Below, one piece after another: positions 47,285 through 56,069 of a DNA stretch of 64,000 bases. Source of the stretch: Amphibacillus cookii (GTDB taxonomy: Bacteria > Bacillota > Bacilli > Bacillales > Amphibacillaceae); NCBI RefSeq assembly GCF_016908375.1, contig NZ_JAFBDS010000005.1:1-64000 (forward strand), given 5' to 3'. Numbering within the stretch: the first letter of the stretch is position 1; every line of letters starts with the position of its first letter. The notes below the pieces were generated by a model. It searched no databases. It was given only the letters and a program-made list of their open reading frames with translations, and had not been told where the DNA came from. Position numbers and translations under genes: made by a program.

Positions 47285-47788
47285 AACTAAACTCCCCTTC
47301 TGAACGATAAAGTAAGAAAATTCTGACTATAATAAGCTGGATAAAAACAAATAATAAAGAATTCCTAACCGATCGTATAAATATTTATTTTTTTCTGACA
47401 TTTAATGATTATAACGATTGTAAGCATTTATGTCAAAGGTTTTTATAATAATTATTATATGATAAGTTAGAAATGAGCAAGTGCTTTTATATCTTAGCTT
47501 TAAAGAAAAAAGGGCTACTTCACTAGGTAGCCGCTTTTTGCATAAAACGTGCCTTCAATCCGTGGGCGGAGGGCTACAGCACGTAGGTCATGCAGACGTT
47601 GCCACAGGACGTGGCGGTCTTAGTCTGTAATCCTACTTAAGGACGTGGCGGTCTTAGTCTGTAATCCTACTTAAGGACGTGGCGGTTTTAGTCTACGATC
47701 TTACCCGCTCACGGATTGCAGGTTCGTTGAGTGAATCCGAACAACCACCTCAATTGATTTGCTCCACTCTCTATTTTACGGGGCTGGT
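47285..47788. other. Intergenic region between the NSS transporter and nhaC
   Basis: Contains the terminator at 47505-47539 and the longest R1 copy (47541-47812). The rest is AT-rich and carries the NSS transporter promoter region; no gene seen. Confidence 0.5.
47505..47539 (-). terminator. nhaC-proximal terminator
   Basis: Minus strand: GGCTACC..GGTAGCC-type stem (GGCTAC / GTAGCC) followed by CTTTTTTC. It lies downstream of repeat copy M, so nhaC transcripts would carry the repeat at their 3' end. Confidence 0.7.
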
Positions 47789-47812
47789 TTACGGACGATT
47801 ATCTGTGATAAA
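47541..47812 (+). repeat. Dispersed element R1, copy M, with tandem 34-bp units (overlaps nhaC 3' end)
   Basis: Longest copy. It has left end CATAAAACGTGCCTTCAATCCGTGG, the hairpin module seen in copy F, then 34-bp units starting AGGACGTGGCGGTCTTAGTC at 47606, 47640 and 47674 (the last partial), then the second hairpin arm and the core. The right end CGATTATCTGTGATAAA encodes the last seven codons of nhaC on the minus strand. Confidence 0.9.
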
Positions 47813-49342
47813 ACTGATAATGACTGATATAACCACTACAACCATCAAGGTTGCTAGTAAAGAGACAACTGCCATTTCAGTCCAAGCAAAAACGAAATAG
47901 CCTATAATTGATGCAATCGCGCTAATAAAAGCATAAGGCAATTGTGTCAACACATGATCAATATGATGAGAACCTGCACCAGTTGATGATAAAATCGAAG
48001 TATCAGAGATAGGTGAACAGTGATCTCCAAATACAGATCCAGCAAGTACTGCTGCCATTGCGGGTAAGACAACAGCTGGACCTATCTCTACTGCAACCTG
48101 TGCAGCAATTGGCAACATAATGCCGAATGTTCCCCACGAAGTTCCAGTCGCTAATGCCATAAACCCGGCGATGACAAACAATATTAATGGTAAATAGTGA
48201 ATATTAAAAGAAAAATCATTAACTAAGCTTGCTAAATAGCCACCTGTATCAAGCGTGTCAATGACGTCACCAATCATCCAAGCAAGGATTAAAATATAGA
48301 TCGCCGGCATCATCGAGTTTATACCTTCAATAATAACAAATCGGTTTGAATGCTTTGGGCGAGATTGTTTATGGTATAAAATAAATGACAGTACAACAGC
48401 AATAAGTCCACCAAAGAACAATGAAATATTTACATCTGTATTCGCAAATAGAGAAAACACAGTGATTGCTTCTTCTGTAGCTAGATAGCCTGTCCATAAC
48501 ATCATAAGTACTGTAGCAATAATAAGCGTTACAATAGGCACAATTAAATGAAACACTTTACCATCTTTGTGTGGCTCGACCACCTGCTTCAAATCACCTG
48601 CGACACTCCCGTTTTCTGGGTCAACGAGCTGGTTTTTTTGAACCGCTCGATCCTCATGTATTTTCATCGATCCTATATTCAAGTTAAACCATGCCACAAT
48701 AAACACCATTAACATAGAAGCAAATGCGTACATATTTAGCGGAATCATCCGTATAAATGCTTCTAAAGGCTGATAATCAATGATTTCATTGGCAGCAAAA
48801 ATGCCACCCATCGTTCCAATAATATAGGCCCCCCAACTAGAAATCGGTGTTATTACAGTAATCGGTGCAGAAGTAGAATCAATAATATAAGCTAATTTTG
48901 CTCTAGATATACGTTGTCGATCTGTGACAGGACGTGAGACTTGTCCAACTGAAAGGGCATTAAAATAGTCATCCACAAAGATCAATACCCCCAAACATGC
49001 TGGGACAAGCTGAGAACCACGTCTTGTTCTTACACGGTTACTTGCCCAATGACCGAAAGCTTGACTTCCTCCAGAAGCCGCCATGATAGCTGTTAATATA
49101 CCAAGTAGCAATAAAAAGCCCAACAAATAAAAGTTGCCCATGTTTAAACCATCTTCTGGACTATAGAAAATATTACGAAAGATAGTGATTATATCAATAA
49201 TTGCCTCAATTATATTAAAGCGACTAATCAATAAAGCACCTGTGATGATGCCAACACCTAAAGACAAAAAAATCTTACGTGTAGACACCACTAATATCAG
49301 CATAAGGACTGCTGGTATTAATGAGAAAATTGTCCCTTCCAT
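47789..49342 (-). CDS. Na+/H+ antiporter, NhaC family
   Basis: 517-residue polytopic membrane protein of the NhaC superfamily: FVDDYFNALSVGQVSRPVTD, STSAPITVITPISSWGAYIIG, LATGTSWGTFGIMLPIA and FGDHCSPISDTSILSSTGA are the conserved ion-site motifs. Relatives exchange Na+ for H+, or malate/Na+ for lactate/H+ as in MleN, so the substrate is not certain. The C-terminal FITDNRP and stop are encoded by repeat copy M. The ATG start follows GGAGGATTT. Confidence 0.92.
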   Translation of the reverse strand: MEGTIFSLIPAVLMLILVVSTRKIFLSLGVGIITGALLISRFNIIEAIIDIITIFRNIFYSPEDGLNMGNFYLLGFLLLLGILTAIMAASGGSQAFGHWASNRVRTRRGSQLVPACLGVLIFVDDYFNALSVGQVSRPVTDRQRISRAKLAYIIDSTSAPITVITPISSWGAYIIGTMGGIFAANEIIDYQPLEAFIRMIPLNMYAFASMLMVFIVAWFNLNIGSMKIHEDRAVQKNQLVDPENGSVAGDLKQVVEPHKDGKVFHLIVPIVTLIIATVLMMLWTGYLATEEAITVFSLFANTDVNISLFFGGLIAVVLSFILYHKQSRPKHSNRFVIIEGINSMMPAIYILILAWMIGDVIDTLDTGGYLASLVNDFSFNIHYLPLILFVIAGFMALATGTSWGTFGIMLPIAAQVAVEIGPAVVLPAMAAVLAGSVFGDHCSPISDTSILSSTGAGSHHIDHVLTQLPYAFISAIASIIGYFVFAWTEMAVVSLLATLMVVVVISVIISFITDNRP

Positions 49343-49497
49343 CTTGAAATCCTCCTAATCATTCAATTTGAATAATGACTTATCTTATTCTCGATTAGAT
49401 CGGCTAATTGAAATTATCCTCTATGACAACATTTGATAGAAAAGTTTAATGACCATGCGTTTTAAATAATGAAAATTAATCGAATCCAACAATTAAC

Positions 49498-49569
49498 ATA
49501 AAACGAATAGTTTTATCTCTACTCTCTATTTTGAAACAGAACGTTTTATGGCCGGTTATCTGTGATAAA
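49498..49569 (+). repeat. Dispersed element R1, copy N (core partly deleted)
   Basis: ATAAAACGAATAG left end joined to CTCTACTCTCTATTTTGAAAC and the right end GCCGGTTATCTGTGATAAA. Confidence 0.85.
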
Positions 49570-49806
49570 CGCCAACATCTCTTGCCTCCTTAATCAGGCA
49601 ATCTATAAGCGAAACACTAGCGAATCTCGATTTTTCGACAAAAAATGCAATAACTCATTTAAAAAGCACAATTGAGACCGCACAACTAAAGTAAATTAAT
49701 CAGAGTAACCGATCAATAGCGTACTTTCACAAGGTTCGTTTCTTAGAAGCTAGACGAATACATGCTTTTTTACCATTCAATGCTCATTTTTATAATTATT
49801 GAACAA

Positions 49807-49851
49807 CAAAAAAAAATAACAGCAATAGAACATAACCTACTACTGTTATTT
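49807..49851. terminator. Possible terminator hairpin
   Basis: AAATAACAG and CTGTTATTT around a 20-nt or longer loop, with an A run on the left, suited to minus-strand transcripts such as yunB. Confidence 0.45.
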
Positions 49852-50120
49852 ACGCTTGTGCACATAAATAATTATCTCGTTATCCTCCGGTCGATCAACA
49901 GCTCACCACGTATAAGACATGACAGTATATCATTTATTCAACAATATACCAGCAACTAAAAGGGTACCTACCTTTTAATCACTTCGGCAATTTAATCCTT
50001 TCACCCATTATCATTGTTGGTGACTCAAATAGGTTACTCATTTCAAATTGCGCCTCTATCTCATCGATCTGATAAGGTCTTTATTCAATTTTCCTCAAAT
50101 AGTGTACCAAGTTTCTTTTC

Positions 50121-50885
50121 TTATTGCAAGGGTTCTAACGGAATCGATAGAGGCATATCTCCATCCTGTGGTGACATATTATAGTAAAGTGGCACATCTC
50201 CACTATAACCGCCACTGCCTACTGGGATCGATTGTTCAATTTTCGCTGTCTTTGATCCAAAAGGAATAATTGTTCGGATCTCTACTTTAATGTTAACAAC
50301 CGGCTCAATATGAATGCTATTGATTTTCATCCCTGTAATCAGGGTTTCTACTTCTGTATTAACATATCCAATAACTTCTAAATTGACTGGGATTTTCGGA
50401 CCTAAATTAGCTAATAAAGGCAATCCAAGCACTTGACCTAAAGGAATCTCTATCAAATTCGATTGTTGCTTGACGTGGTCAAGCTCCCTATCACTCAATT
50501 CTAGCTCTAACAAATCAGATTCATCAGGAATAACACCTCGTTCAAGGAGATGCAAAAAATTTTCAACGCGATATTGAATATTTCGCTGAATCCGATTTTC
50601 TAAAGCCGTATTTATTTGATAGCTGACGACTCGCCCTTCTTGATCATATTGAAATTGGATAAGTTCATCTAATTCAAGATCTTCATTTAACTTTTTACTA
50701 ACAGCAATTCCCATAGCCATATTTGCATATTGCATATTGCGCGTTTCCGCAATATCCAACAAAACTGGTTTAATACCATTGTTTATATATATAACACTTA
50801 AAAATGTCGTTATCATAAAGAAAAGGGTTGTTAATGCAACTATCTTCTTACCGGAGACGCTTCCACGCTGTTTCGTTCGCCACAC
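50121..50885 (-). CDS. yunB: Sporulation protein YunB
   Basis: 254 residues: one N-terminal membrane helix (about 15-38) and a large outer domain with the family sequences IPLGQVLGLPLLANLGPKIPV and VEIRTIIPFGSKTAKIEQSIPVG. YunB in B. subtilis is a sigma-E-dependent mother-cell protein needed for efficient sporulation. The start is GTG at 50885 behind GGGAGGGA. Its presence is good evidence for endospore formation. Confidence 0.92.
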   Translation of the reverse strand: MWRTKQRGSVSGKKIVALTTLFFMITTFLSVIYINNGIKPVLLDIAETRNMQYANMAMGIAVSKKLNEDLELDELIQFQYDQEGRVVSYQINTALENRIQRNIQYRVENFLHLLERGVIPDESDLLELELSDRELDHVKQQSNLIEIPLGQVLGLPLLANLGPKIPVNLEVIGYVNTEVETLITGMKINSIHIEPVVNIKVEIRTIIPFGSKTAKIEQSIPVGSGGYSGDVPLYYNMSPQDGDMPLSIPLEPLQ

Positions 50886-50945
50886 AAAAAATCCCTCCCA
50901 ACATAAATCTATGCTTTTGCTAGGAGAGTTAGTCTTATAAAATCT

Positions 50946-52025
50946 TTATACTTTATAGGCCGTAATCGTTACATCTAAGTGCTTTGCCAGATCAAGCTCA
51001 TAAGGATTAATTTGTTGATCATTTTCACTTATCACTCTTACGACAGGTCGATTGTAAAGTTTTTTATTTTGTTTAACGACAAGGCCCGTTCGCTTATCAC
51101 TTAATTCAACGGTTACACCATTAGGATATACAGCAACACTTTCTCTAAATAATTTTACCATATGGGGATCAAATAACGTGCCACTTCCAGCATATAATAT
51201 TTCTAATCCCTCTTGTGGCAACATCGCATCACGATAAACTCGATCACTTGTTACCGCATCAAAAACATCTACAATAGCTAATATCTTACCATATAAATGA
51301 ATCTCAGAGCCTTTAATCCCCCGAGGATAACCAGATCCATCTAATCGCTCATGATGTTGATAGGCACAGTGCGAGACCATTAATGGCAATGTTGAAAAGG
51401 ATCGTAGAAATTCAAAACCTAATTCTGAATGTGTTTTGATCACTTCAAATTCTTTATCTGTTAGTTTGCCTTTTTTCTTCAACAGCTCATGTGGTAAAAA
51501 CACCTTACCAATGTCATGTAACATCGCACCTAAACCAAGTTCTCTTATTTCTTTGTTCGAACGTTTCAGCGCTTTTGCTAACACAATCGCATAGATCGTC
51601 ACATTGATTGAATGATTAAATAAATAATTATCGCTAACAAAAATATCTGACATTAACGATACCACTTGATCATCTTGATCGATCTCAGTGATCATCATAT
51701 CAACAACGGACGCAATTTCTTCATTTGTGTGTTCTAATAGTACTGCTTCTTTCTTAAATGTTTTCGTTTTATAAGTCAAAAAAGCTGATTTTATCGAATT
51801 GATCGACTTAATTCTTAATTGCTCAGAAATCGGTGAATGTACGACAATATCATCGGATAACTCATCCCTAATGTAGACATAGGTTACCCCTAGATCTAAT
51901 AAACGCTTAATAAATGTTTCTGTTAAGACAACATCCTTCTGAACTAAAATCTGACCTTTACTACTATAAATTGGCTTTGCTAATTCGGCACCAACTGTTA
52001 AGGCTCTTGTCGCTACTAGTTTCAT
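50946..52025 (-). CDS. HD-GYP domain protein, likely cyclic-di-GMP phosphodiesterase
   Basis: 359 residues: an N-terminal DUF3391-like region (residues 1-110), then an HD-GYP domain with the metal-binding HD pair in GAMLHDIGKVFLP and the signature HHERLDGSGYPRGIKG, plus FDAVTSDRVYR. These enzymes hydrolyse cyclic di-GMP or related dinucleotides. No partner diguanylate cyclase is nearby. It lies upstream of yunB on the same strand with a 60-bp gap, so they may be co-transcribed. Confidence 0.9.
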   Translation of the reverse strand: MKLVATRALTVGAELAKPIYSSKGQILVQKDVVLTETFIKRLLDLGVTYVYIRDELSDDIVVHSPISEQLRIKSINSIKSAFLTYKTKTFKKEAVLLEHTNEEIASVVDMMITEIDQDDQVVSLMSDIFVSDNYLFNHSINVTIYAIVLAKALKRSNKEIRELGLGAMLHDIGKVFLPHELLKKKGKLTDKEFEVIKTHSELGFEFLRSFSTLPLMVSHCAYQHHERLDGSGYPRGIKGSEIHLYGKILAIVDVFDAVTSDRVYRDAMLPQEGLEILYAGSGTLFDPHMVKLFRESVAVYPNGVTVELSDKRTGLVVKQNKKLYNRPVVRVISENDQQINPYELDLAKHLDVTITAYKV

Positions 52026-52102
52026 GTTGAACTCCTATCTTTAACATTCCATTTATCACTATCAACTCTAATACTAGCAAACATTTCGACAACATTCTAC
52101 AT

Positions 52103-53506
52103 TTATAACATTTTTGCTAATTGTTGAATAGTTGGCCGTAAAAGATCGCGAATAAATTCTGGCATAAAAAACGTTTTTTGCGTTGCCCGTGAGATTTGTG
52201 GCGATAAATGGCCGAAAGTAAACATGTCAGCTGTTGCCAATTTGTATTCTTTATCTATATCAATCGGTTCTCCGTCAATTTCAACACTTACTAAATGTGA
52301 AGAACCCTGTTCATCCTCTTCAGTCTCTAAGATGAGATTAGAATAAACAAGACACCCCATGATTTTCCCGCGAAAACCGAAGCCCTTTACTTGAAGGTTA
52401 ATGAAATCATCTGTTAATCCTGCTCTTATCACTTCTACTAAGGCTTGCCCTGTTAAACTCACTACACAAGGGTTAATCGGATGTGGACAGATTCGGTGAA
52501 TATCGAAGTCAGTAATCGGCCCACGCCTTAAACCATCAATTAAAATCCCCGCATTTAACATCGCGAGGTCAGCTTCTCCCCAATCTTGCAAAGTTCTTGT
52601 TAATTGTTTAATAAGTAACGTTTCCTTAAACCAATTCACCTCTAGTGGTTGTGGTAACTGAGCCACTGTGCGACTTAAAAGTTGATTGGCTACCTGCTGT
52701 TGATGATTTAACTGCTTCATGGTTAGCTGATCTTCAGCATATGAGGATACTGGTACTGCCTTCGCTTGTTTGCCAATTAACCTTTTTTTATCATGATCCC
52801 ACGTTAATTTAATGGATCCGACATGATTTCCAAACTTACCTGCTGCCGTTAAGATCGTATCTCCCATCCATTGTTCCTTTTTAAACAAATGATGTGTATG
52901 TCCGCCAATAATTACATCAATTTCTTGGAAACGGTTGGCTATTTCTTGATCTTGATCAATACCTAAATGAGATAACAGGACAATTACATCAACTTGATCT
53001 TTCATTTCCTTTAAATAACGTTCAAGGGATTGGAGTGGATCAAATACATGCCATTCCAATGGTTGATAAAATGGTGTAAAAGGTGCTGTTAAACCGATAA
53101 CGGCTAACTTCACTTGGGAGGTTGTTGTTAACAATTTATAAGGCATTAACCAATCTGGATCAGGGCTGTTTTCACTCGTTAAATTAGCACAAACGACTTC
53201 AAAATTAGCTTGTTGATATAATTTAATAAGCTCTGATCGATCCAATGTAATCCCTTCATTATTCCCTATCGTGACAACGTCATAATTTGCACGATTTAAT
53301 AATTCAATATTTCCTATACCTCTTAAAGCTTCTGTCGCTGGATGAACACGATCTAAATGATCCCCGTTATCCAATAAAAAATAGGCTTCTCCCTTACATT
53401 GATGACGAGTAATTTGCTGATTAAGAAAGCTTACGATCTTGGGCCAATTTTCAAAATGGCTATGTAAATCACTCGTATAATAAAAATGAATTTGCTCTTG
53501 CATCAT
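52103..53506 (-). CDS. yunD: 5'-nucleotidase/metallophosphatase family protein, YunD
   Basis: 467 residues: an N-terminal calcineurin-type metallophosphatase domain with YTSDLHSHFEN, LLDNGDHLD, TIGNNEG and IIGGHTHHLF. A C-terminal 5'-nucleotidase domain follows. No signal peptide is visible, so it is probably cytosolic like B. subtilis YunD. The exact nucleotide substrate is unknown. The start is taken at the first of two ATGs. Confidence 0.9.
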   Translation of the reverse strand: MMQEQIHFYYTSDLHSHFENWPKIVSFLNQQITRHQCKGEAYFLLDNGDHLDRVHPATEALRGIGNIELLNRANYDVVTIGNNEGITLDRSELIKLYQQANFEVVCANLTSENSPDPDWLMPYKLLTTTSQVKLAVIGLTAPFTPFYQPLEWHVFDPLQSLERYLKEMKDQVDVIVLLSHLGIDQDQEIANRFQEIDVIIGGHTHHLFKKEQWMGDTILTAAGKFGNHVGSIKLTWDHDKKRLIGKQAKAVPVSSYAEDQLTMKQLNHQQQVANQLLSRTVAQLPQPLEVNWFKETLLIKQLTRTLQDWGEADLAMLNAGILIDGLRRGPITDFDIHRICPHPINPCVVSLTGQALVEVIRAGLTDDFINLQVKGFGFRGKIMGCLVYSNLILETEEDEQGSSHLVSVEIDGEPIDIDKEYKLATADMFTFGHLSPQISRATQKTFFMPEFIRDLLRPTIQQLAKML

Positions 53507-53785
53507 CCATAACTCCCATCCCTCTTCCAGACAATCTATAGCTTTCTTTATTTTAACACTAAAAACGCCAAAAAAATATTAATCCATCGTTAAGCATTGT
53601 TTGATCTTTATGCTGATAACGCAAAGTACTACCCTTTATGATCTATATGACCTTAGCTCTCGTTTATACATGAATACGAACAAGAACAAAAGCATCCAGA
53701 TAGAAACTAGGGACGGGTCTAGAGACAGCTCCGGAACGCTCAAAATATCCAAAGGATCAACTTTTATAATCTCTTATACAACAAA

Positions 53786-53814
53786 GAAGCTGATCAAATC
53801 AATTAATCAGCTTC
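53786..53814. terminator. Hairpin of terminator type
   Basis: GAAGCTGAT and ATCAGCTTC form a 9-bp stem with an 11-nt loop. The flanking T run is weak, so function is uncertain. Confidence 0.45.
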
Positions 53815-53969
53815 GCTATATTTTATTAATTCAACTTTCTCATCTGAATTTTCAGGTTCAGCAAAGTTAGCATAAGGGTAGACCTCATATTAAATATAAG
53901 CGTTGACTTTAATAAAGATTTTCGATTGAATATAAACCTTTCTTTTTAGGCACGCAGATGAGCTATGTT

Positions 53970-54030
53970 CCGCTTTCCGTGGGCATGGCGTCTCAGCATA
54001 AGAAACTTCTTATTCTAATAGTGTCACATC
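53970..54030 (-). repeat. Hypervariable-stem repeat (R2), copy 2 (partial)
   Basis: CCGCTTTCCGTGGGCATGGCGTCTCAGC is the reverse complement of the R2 3' constant flank, followed by its own apical stem ATAAGAA/TTCTTAT. The other flank is decayed. Confidence 0.65.
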
Positions 54031-54104
54031 TTCTTCGCTTTATTTCGTGCAGTTGAGCTGACGCATTCAGTATGAACCCCCAGTCTAAGTGGAGATAAGC
54101 AAGG

Positions 54105-54220
54105 GGTGAGACTTCTGCGGGAATAGGATGAGCTGAAGATCCACTTTAGAAGCGCTCTTAGCTTCTAAAGTTAGCTGAAGCCAGCCCCGCGAAAAGCGAA
54201 TCCCTTGCTTTTCGGAACGA
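54105..54220 (+). repeat. Hypervariable-stem repeat (R2), copy 3
   Basis: GTGAGACTTCTGCGGGAATAG, GCTGAAGATCCACT, apical stem CTTTAGAAGC/GCTTCTAAAG, AGTTAGCTGAAGCC, then CCGCGAAAAGCGAATC. Confidence 0.85.
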
Positions 54221-54351
54221 AATAACGTGCTAAACGTATACGGCACATCCATGCAGAAGTAAAGTCAACAAGCCTATTGAATACCACGTCTATTGAACAC
54301 GATCAAGGTTGAATGACTATTTTCAGTGTGCGAAAGTTGAGTTAGTAATAT

Positions 54352-55236
54352 TTACTCACCAACAATCATTTCAATATGCTTAGGTAATAAGGTAATATGA
54401 GTTGGTGTTTGACCATCTATTTCACCATCGCAATCGATTTTTTGAGCAGGGTCAGTTGAAATCGTTAAACGATTGGTCTGAAATGCAATAACTCCCTCCA
54501 TATGATGATAATCCGCTATCTCTTTTCTTGATTGCAAGATAGACCATACAGATTTAATAGATGCTTCCTTGATAATAAGGACTTCAAACAGCCCATCACT
54601 GATATCAGCCTCTGGAAAAAATGCTCTCACCCCACCTGTATAGCTGCCATTGCCTACGATCACCATAACGGCTTGTTCTTCTATCACTTTATCTTTCACT
54701 TTTATTTCTAATTTGAAAGGTCGCTCTTCTCCTATAGATTGAATAGCATGTAAGTAATAAGCAAGTTTGCCCACGTTTTGCTTTGATTCAATTTCTACTG
54801 ATTCTGAAGCCTGTGCAACTAATCCAATCCCCCAAATATTTAAAAAGTAGCGCTGATCTGATTTTCCAATATCTATTAATCGTTTTTTTAAAGCGACAAT
54901 CTTCTGTGTTGCTTCGAGCGGATTTTGTGGCATTTTAATTTGTCTTGAAAAATCATTTGCCGTCCCAGCAGGAATAATCGCCAATACTGGTCTATTCGTT
55001 AGTGGCGCAATAATATTTACTACCTCATTTACGGTTCCATCTCCTCCAGCAACAATCAGCAACTCCGATTGCTCTGCTATTTGCAAAATAGCTTTTACTC
55101 GATCATCAAAATGAGTGGTATCATAGACGTCCACTTTAGCAAAGTTCCTCTCTAATATGGTTGCTATATCTTTCTTATAATGAGCTAATTGGCCTTTTCC
55201 AGACTGTGTGTTCATTAAGACAGCTACCTTATTCAT
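54352..55236 (-). CDS. Diacylglycerol kinase-family lipid kinase (YegS/BmrU type)
   Basis: 294-residue soluble lipid kinase: ATP-binding VAVLMNTQSGKGQ and VAGGDGTVNEVVN (GGDGT motif), IIPAGTANDFSR, then the C-terminal beta-domain with YTGGVRAFFPEADISDG. Relatives are DgkB and the YegS/BmrU proteins; the exact lipid is unknown. The start ATG follows GAAGGAAAT. Confidence 0.9.
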   Translation of the reverse strand: MNKVAVLMNTQSGKGQLAHYKKDIATILERNFAKVDVYDTTHFDDRVKAILQIAEQSELLIVAGGDGTVNEVVNIIAPLTNRPVLAIIPAGTANDFSRQIKMPQNPLEATQKIVALKKRLIDIGKSDQRYFLNIWGIGLVAQASESVEIESKQNVGKLAYYLHAIQSIGEERPFKLEIKVKDKVIEEQAVMVIVGNGSYTGGVRAFFPEADISDGLFEVLIIKEASIKSVWSILQSRKEIADYHHMEGVIAFQTNRLTISTDPAQKIDCDGEIDGQTPTHITLLPKHIEMIVGE

Positions 55237-55388
55237 TTATATTTCCTTCTTCCTTTATTAAATAGTGTCATTATACCCTTGGCGAATGGATTTAAAACAC
55301 ACCTTACCACTTCATAATTATGTCACGTATTTTTTAAAAATGCACAGTACACGGTTTAAGCAGAGCTGGGGAAGATGTTGCTATCCTC

Positions 55389-55700
55389 TTATTCTAAATC
55401 TTTAATTATAGTTTTGTTTAATTGATGATTTCGTTTTATCTTTTTTTGTCCTAACAGATAAATACCAAATAAAATAACAGTGGGTATATTAACTAAAATA
55501 AATGTCATGATTATTTCAAGCATACCTGGCTCAATTAGATTAATAATAATCAGTAGTGATAAAATTAAACTAAGTAGTGGTAAAATAAGCCCCAAATATT
55601 TATTTGTACTTTTTGATAAAAACCATTGCAAAAAAATAACCCCCATTATTAATAACAATAAAATTAATGCATTAATAGGTAAAAACATGATCAATTTCAC
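55389..55700 (-). CDS. Small polytopic membrane protein of unknown function
   Basis: 103 residues with three hydrophobic helices (about 5-27, 36-58, 63-85) and a basic C-terminal tail KKIKRNHQLNKTIIKDLE. The ATG overlaps the stop of the DUF2089 gene by 4 bp, so the two are translationally coupled and probably functionally linked. This two-gene layout (DUF2089 regulator plus small membrane protein) is common in Firmicutes as far as I recall; function unknown. Confidence 0.8.
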   Translation of the reverse strand: MKLIMFLPINALILLLLIMGVIFLQWFLSKSTNKYLGLILPLLSLILSLLIIINLIEPGMLEIIMTFILVNIPTVILFGIYLLGQKKIKRNHQLNKTIIKDLE

Positions 55701-55990
55701 TCCTCTCTTTGTTTTTTATAAGCCTTTATTAGTGTCTTCGCCACATTAACATCTAACTTCTCATCTAAAGCTAAATTTTGAATCAAGTTAATATACGTAT
55801 CCTTCTCCTCACCTTCGGCTAAATGTATTTTTTGAATGAGTTTATCTAGTCTAAGTCGAACAGTTGGGTAAGAGACACTATAGAGTTTTGCCATCTCTTT
55901 TAATGACCCCGACGTTAGAATAAACTTTTTAATAAAATTGAAGTCCTCATATTCTAAATAATTTAACCAATTTGGTTGATCCTCCACCAT
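55697..55990 (-). CDS. DUF2089-family helix-turn-helix protein
   Basis: 97 residues. DUF2089: YEDFNFIKKFILTSGSLKEMAKLYSVSYPTVRLRLDKLI carries a helix-turn-helix (about 28-52), and the C-terminal helix has LDVNVAKTLIKAYKKQ. The start ATG follows TTAAGGAGTGATTC. Likely a regulator of its own operon: nested inverted repeats overlap the promoter at 56013-56070. Confidence 0.85.
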   Translation of the reverse strand: MVEDQPNWLNYLEYEDFNFIKKFILTSGSLKEMAKLYSVSYPTVRLRLDKLIQKIHLAEGEEKDTYINLIQNLALDEKLDVNVAKTLIKAYKKQREE

Positions 55991-56016
55991 GAATCACTCC
56001 TTAAATCAATTGACAT

Positions 56017-56069
56017 TTTAATAAAATTAATCATAACATTAATTTTATTAAAGTCAATGTTATGATTAT
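56017..56069 (-). promoter_or_regulatory. Promoter with nested palindromes, putative DUF2089 operator
   Basis: Minus strand: -35 TTGACT (56058-56053), 16-nt spacer, -10 TATGAT (56036-56031). One palindrome, TTTAATAAAATTAAT / ATTAATTTTATTAAA, spans 56017-56054; a second, TAATCATAACATT / AATGTTATGATTA, spans about 56029-56069. Both cover the promoter, as expected for autoregulation. Confidence 0.65.

Larger units (their letters stand above)
49343..50120. other. Intergenic region between nhaC and yunB
   Basis: No gene I can support. It contains repeat fragment N (49498-49569), a long-loop hairpin AAATAACAG/CTGTTATTT at 49807-49851, and AAAAGGGTA/TACCTTTT near 49958. The open frames here lack ribosome sites and coding character. 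Confidence 0.5.
53507..54351. other. Repeat-rich intergenic region
   Basis: No gene I can support with confidence. It holds a minus-strand 43-codon frame (53636-53764) with a hydrophobic stretch, a hairpin (53786-53814) and two R2 repeat copies (53970-54030 and 54105-54220). Confidence 0.5.

Noticed and set aside
47606-47700. 34-bp tandem repeats as a CRISPR array
   Set aside because: Units are directly contiguous with no spacers, number fewer than three, and lie inside an R1 element; no cas genes are present.
49762-50269. Small plus-strand frames between nhaC and yunB
   Set aside because: There are no ribosome sites, one overlaps yunB antisense, and the translations look like AT-rich noise.
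53601-53870. Plus-strand frame of 89 codons
   Set aside because: It spans a hairpin and lacks a ribosome site; composition is not protein-like.
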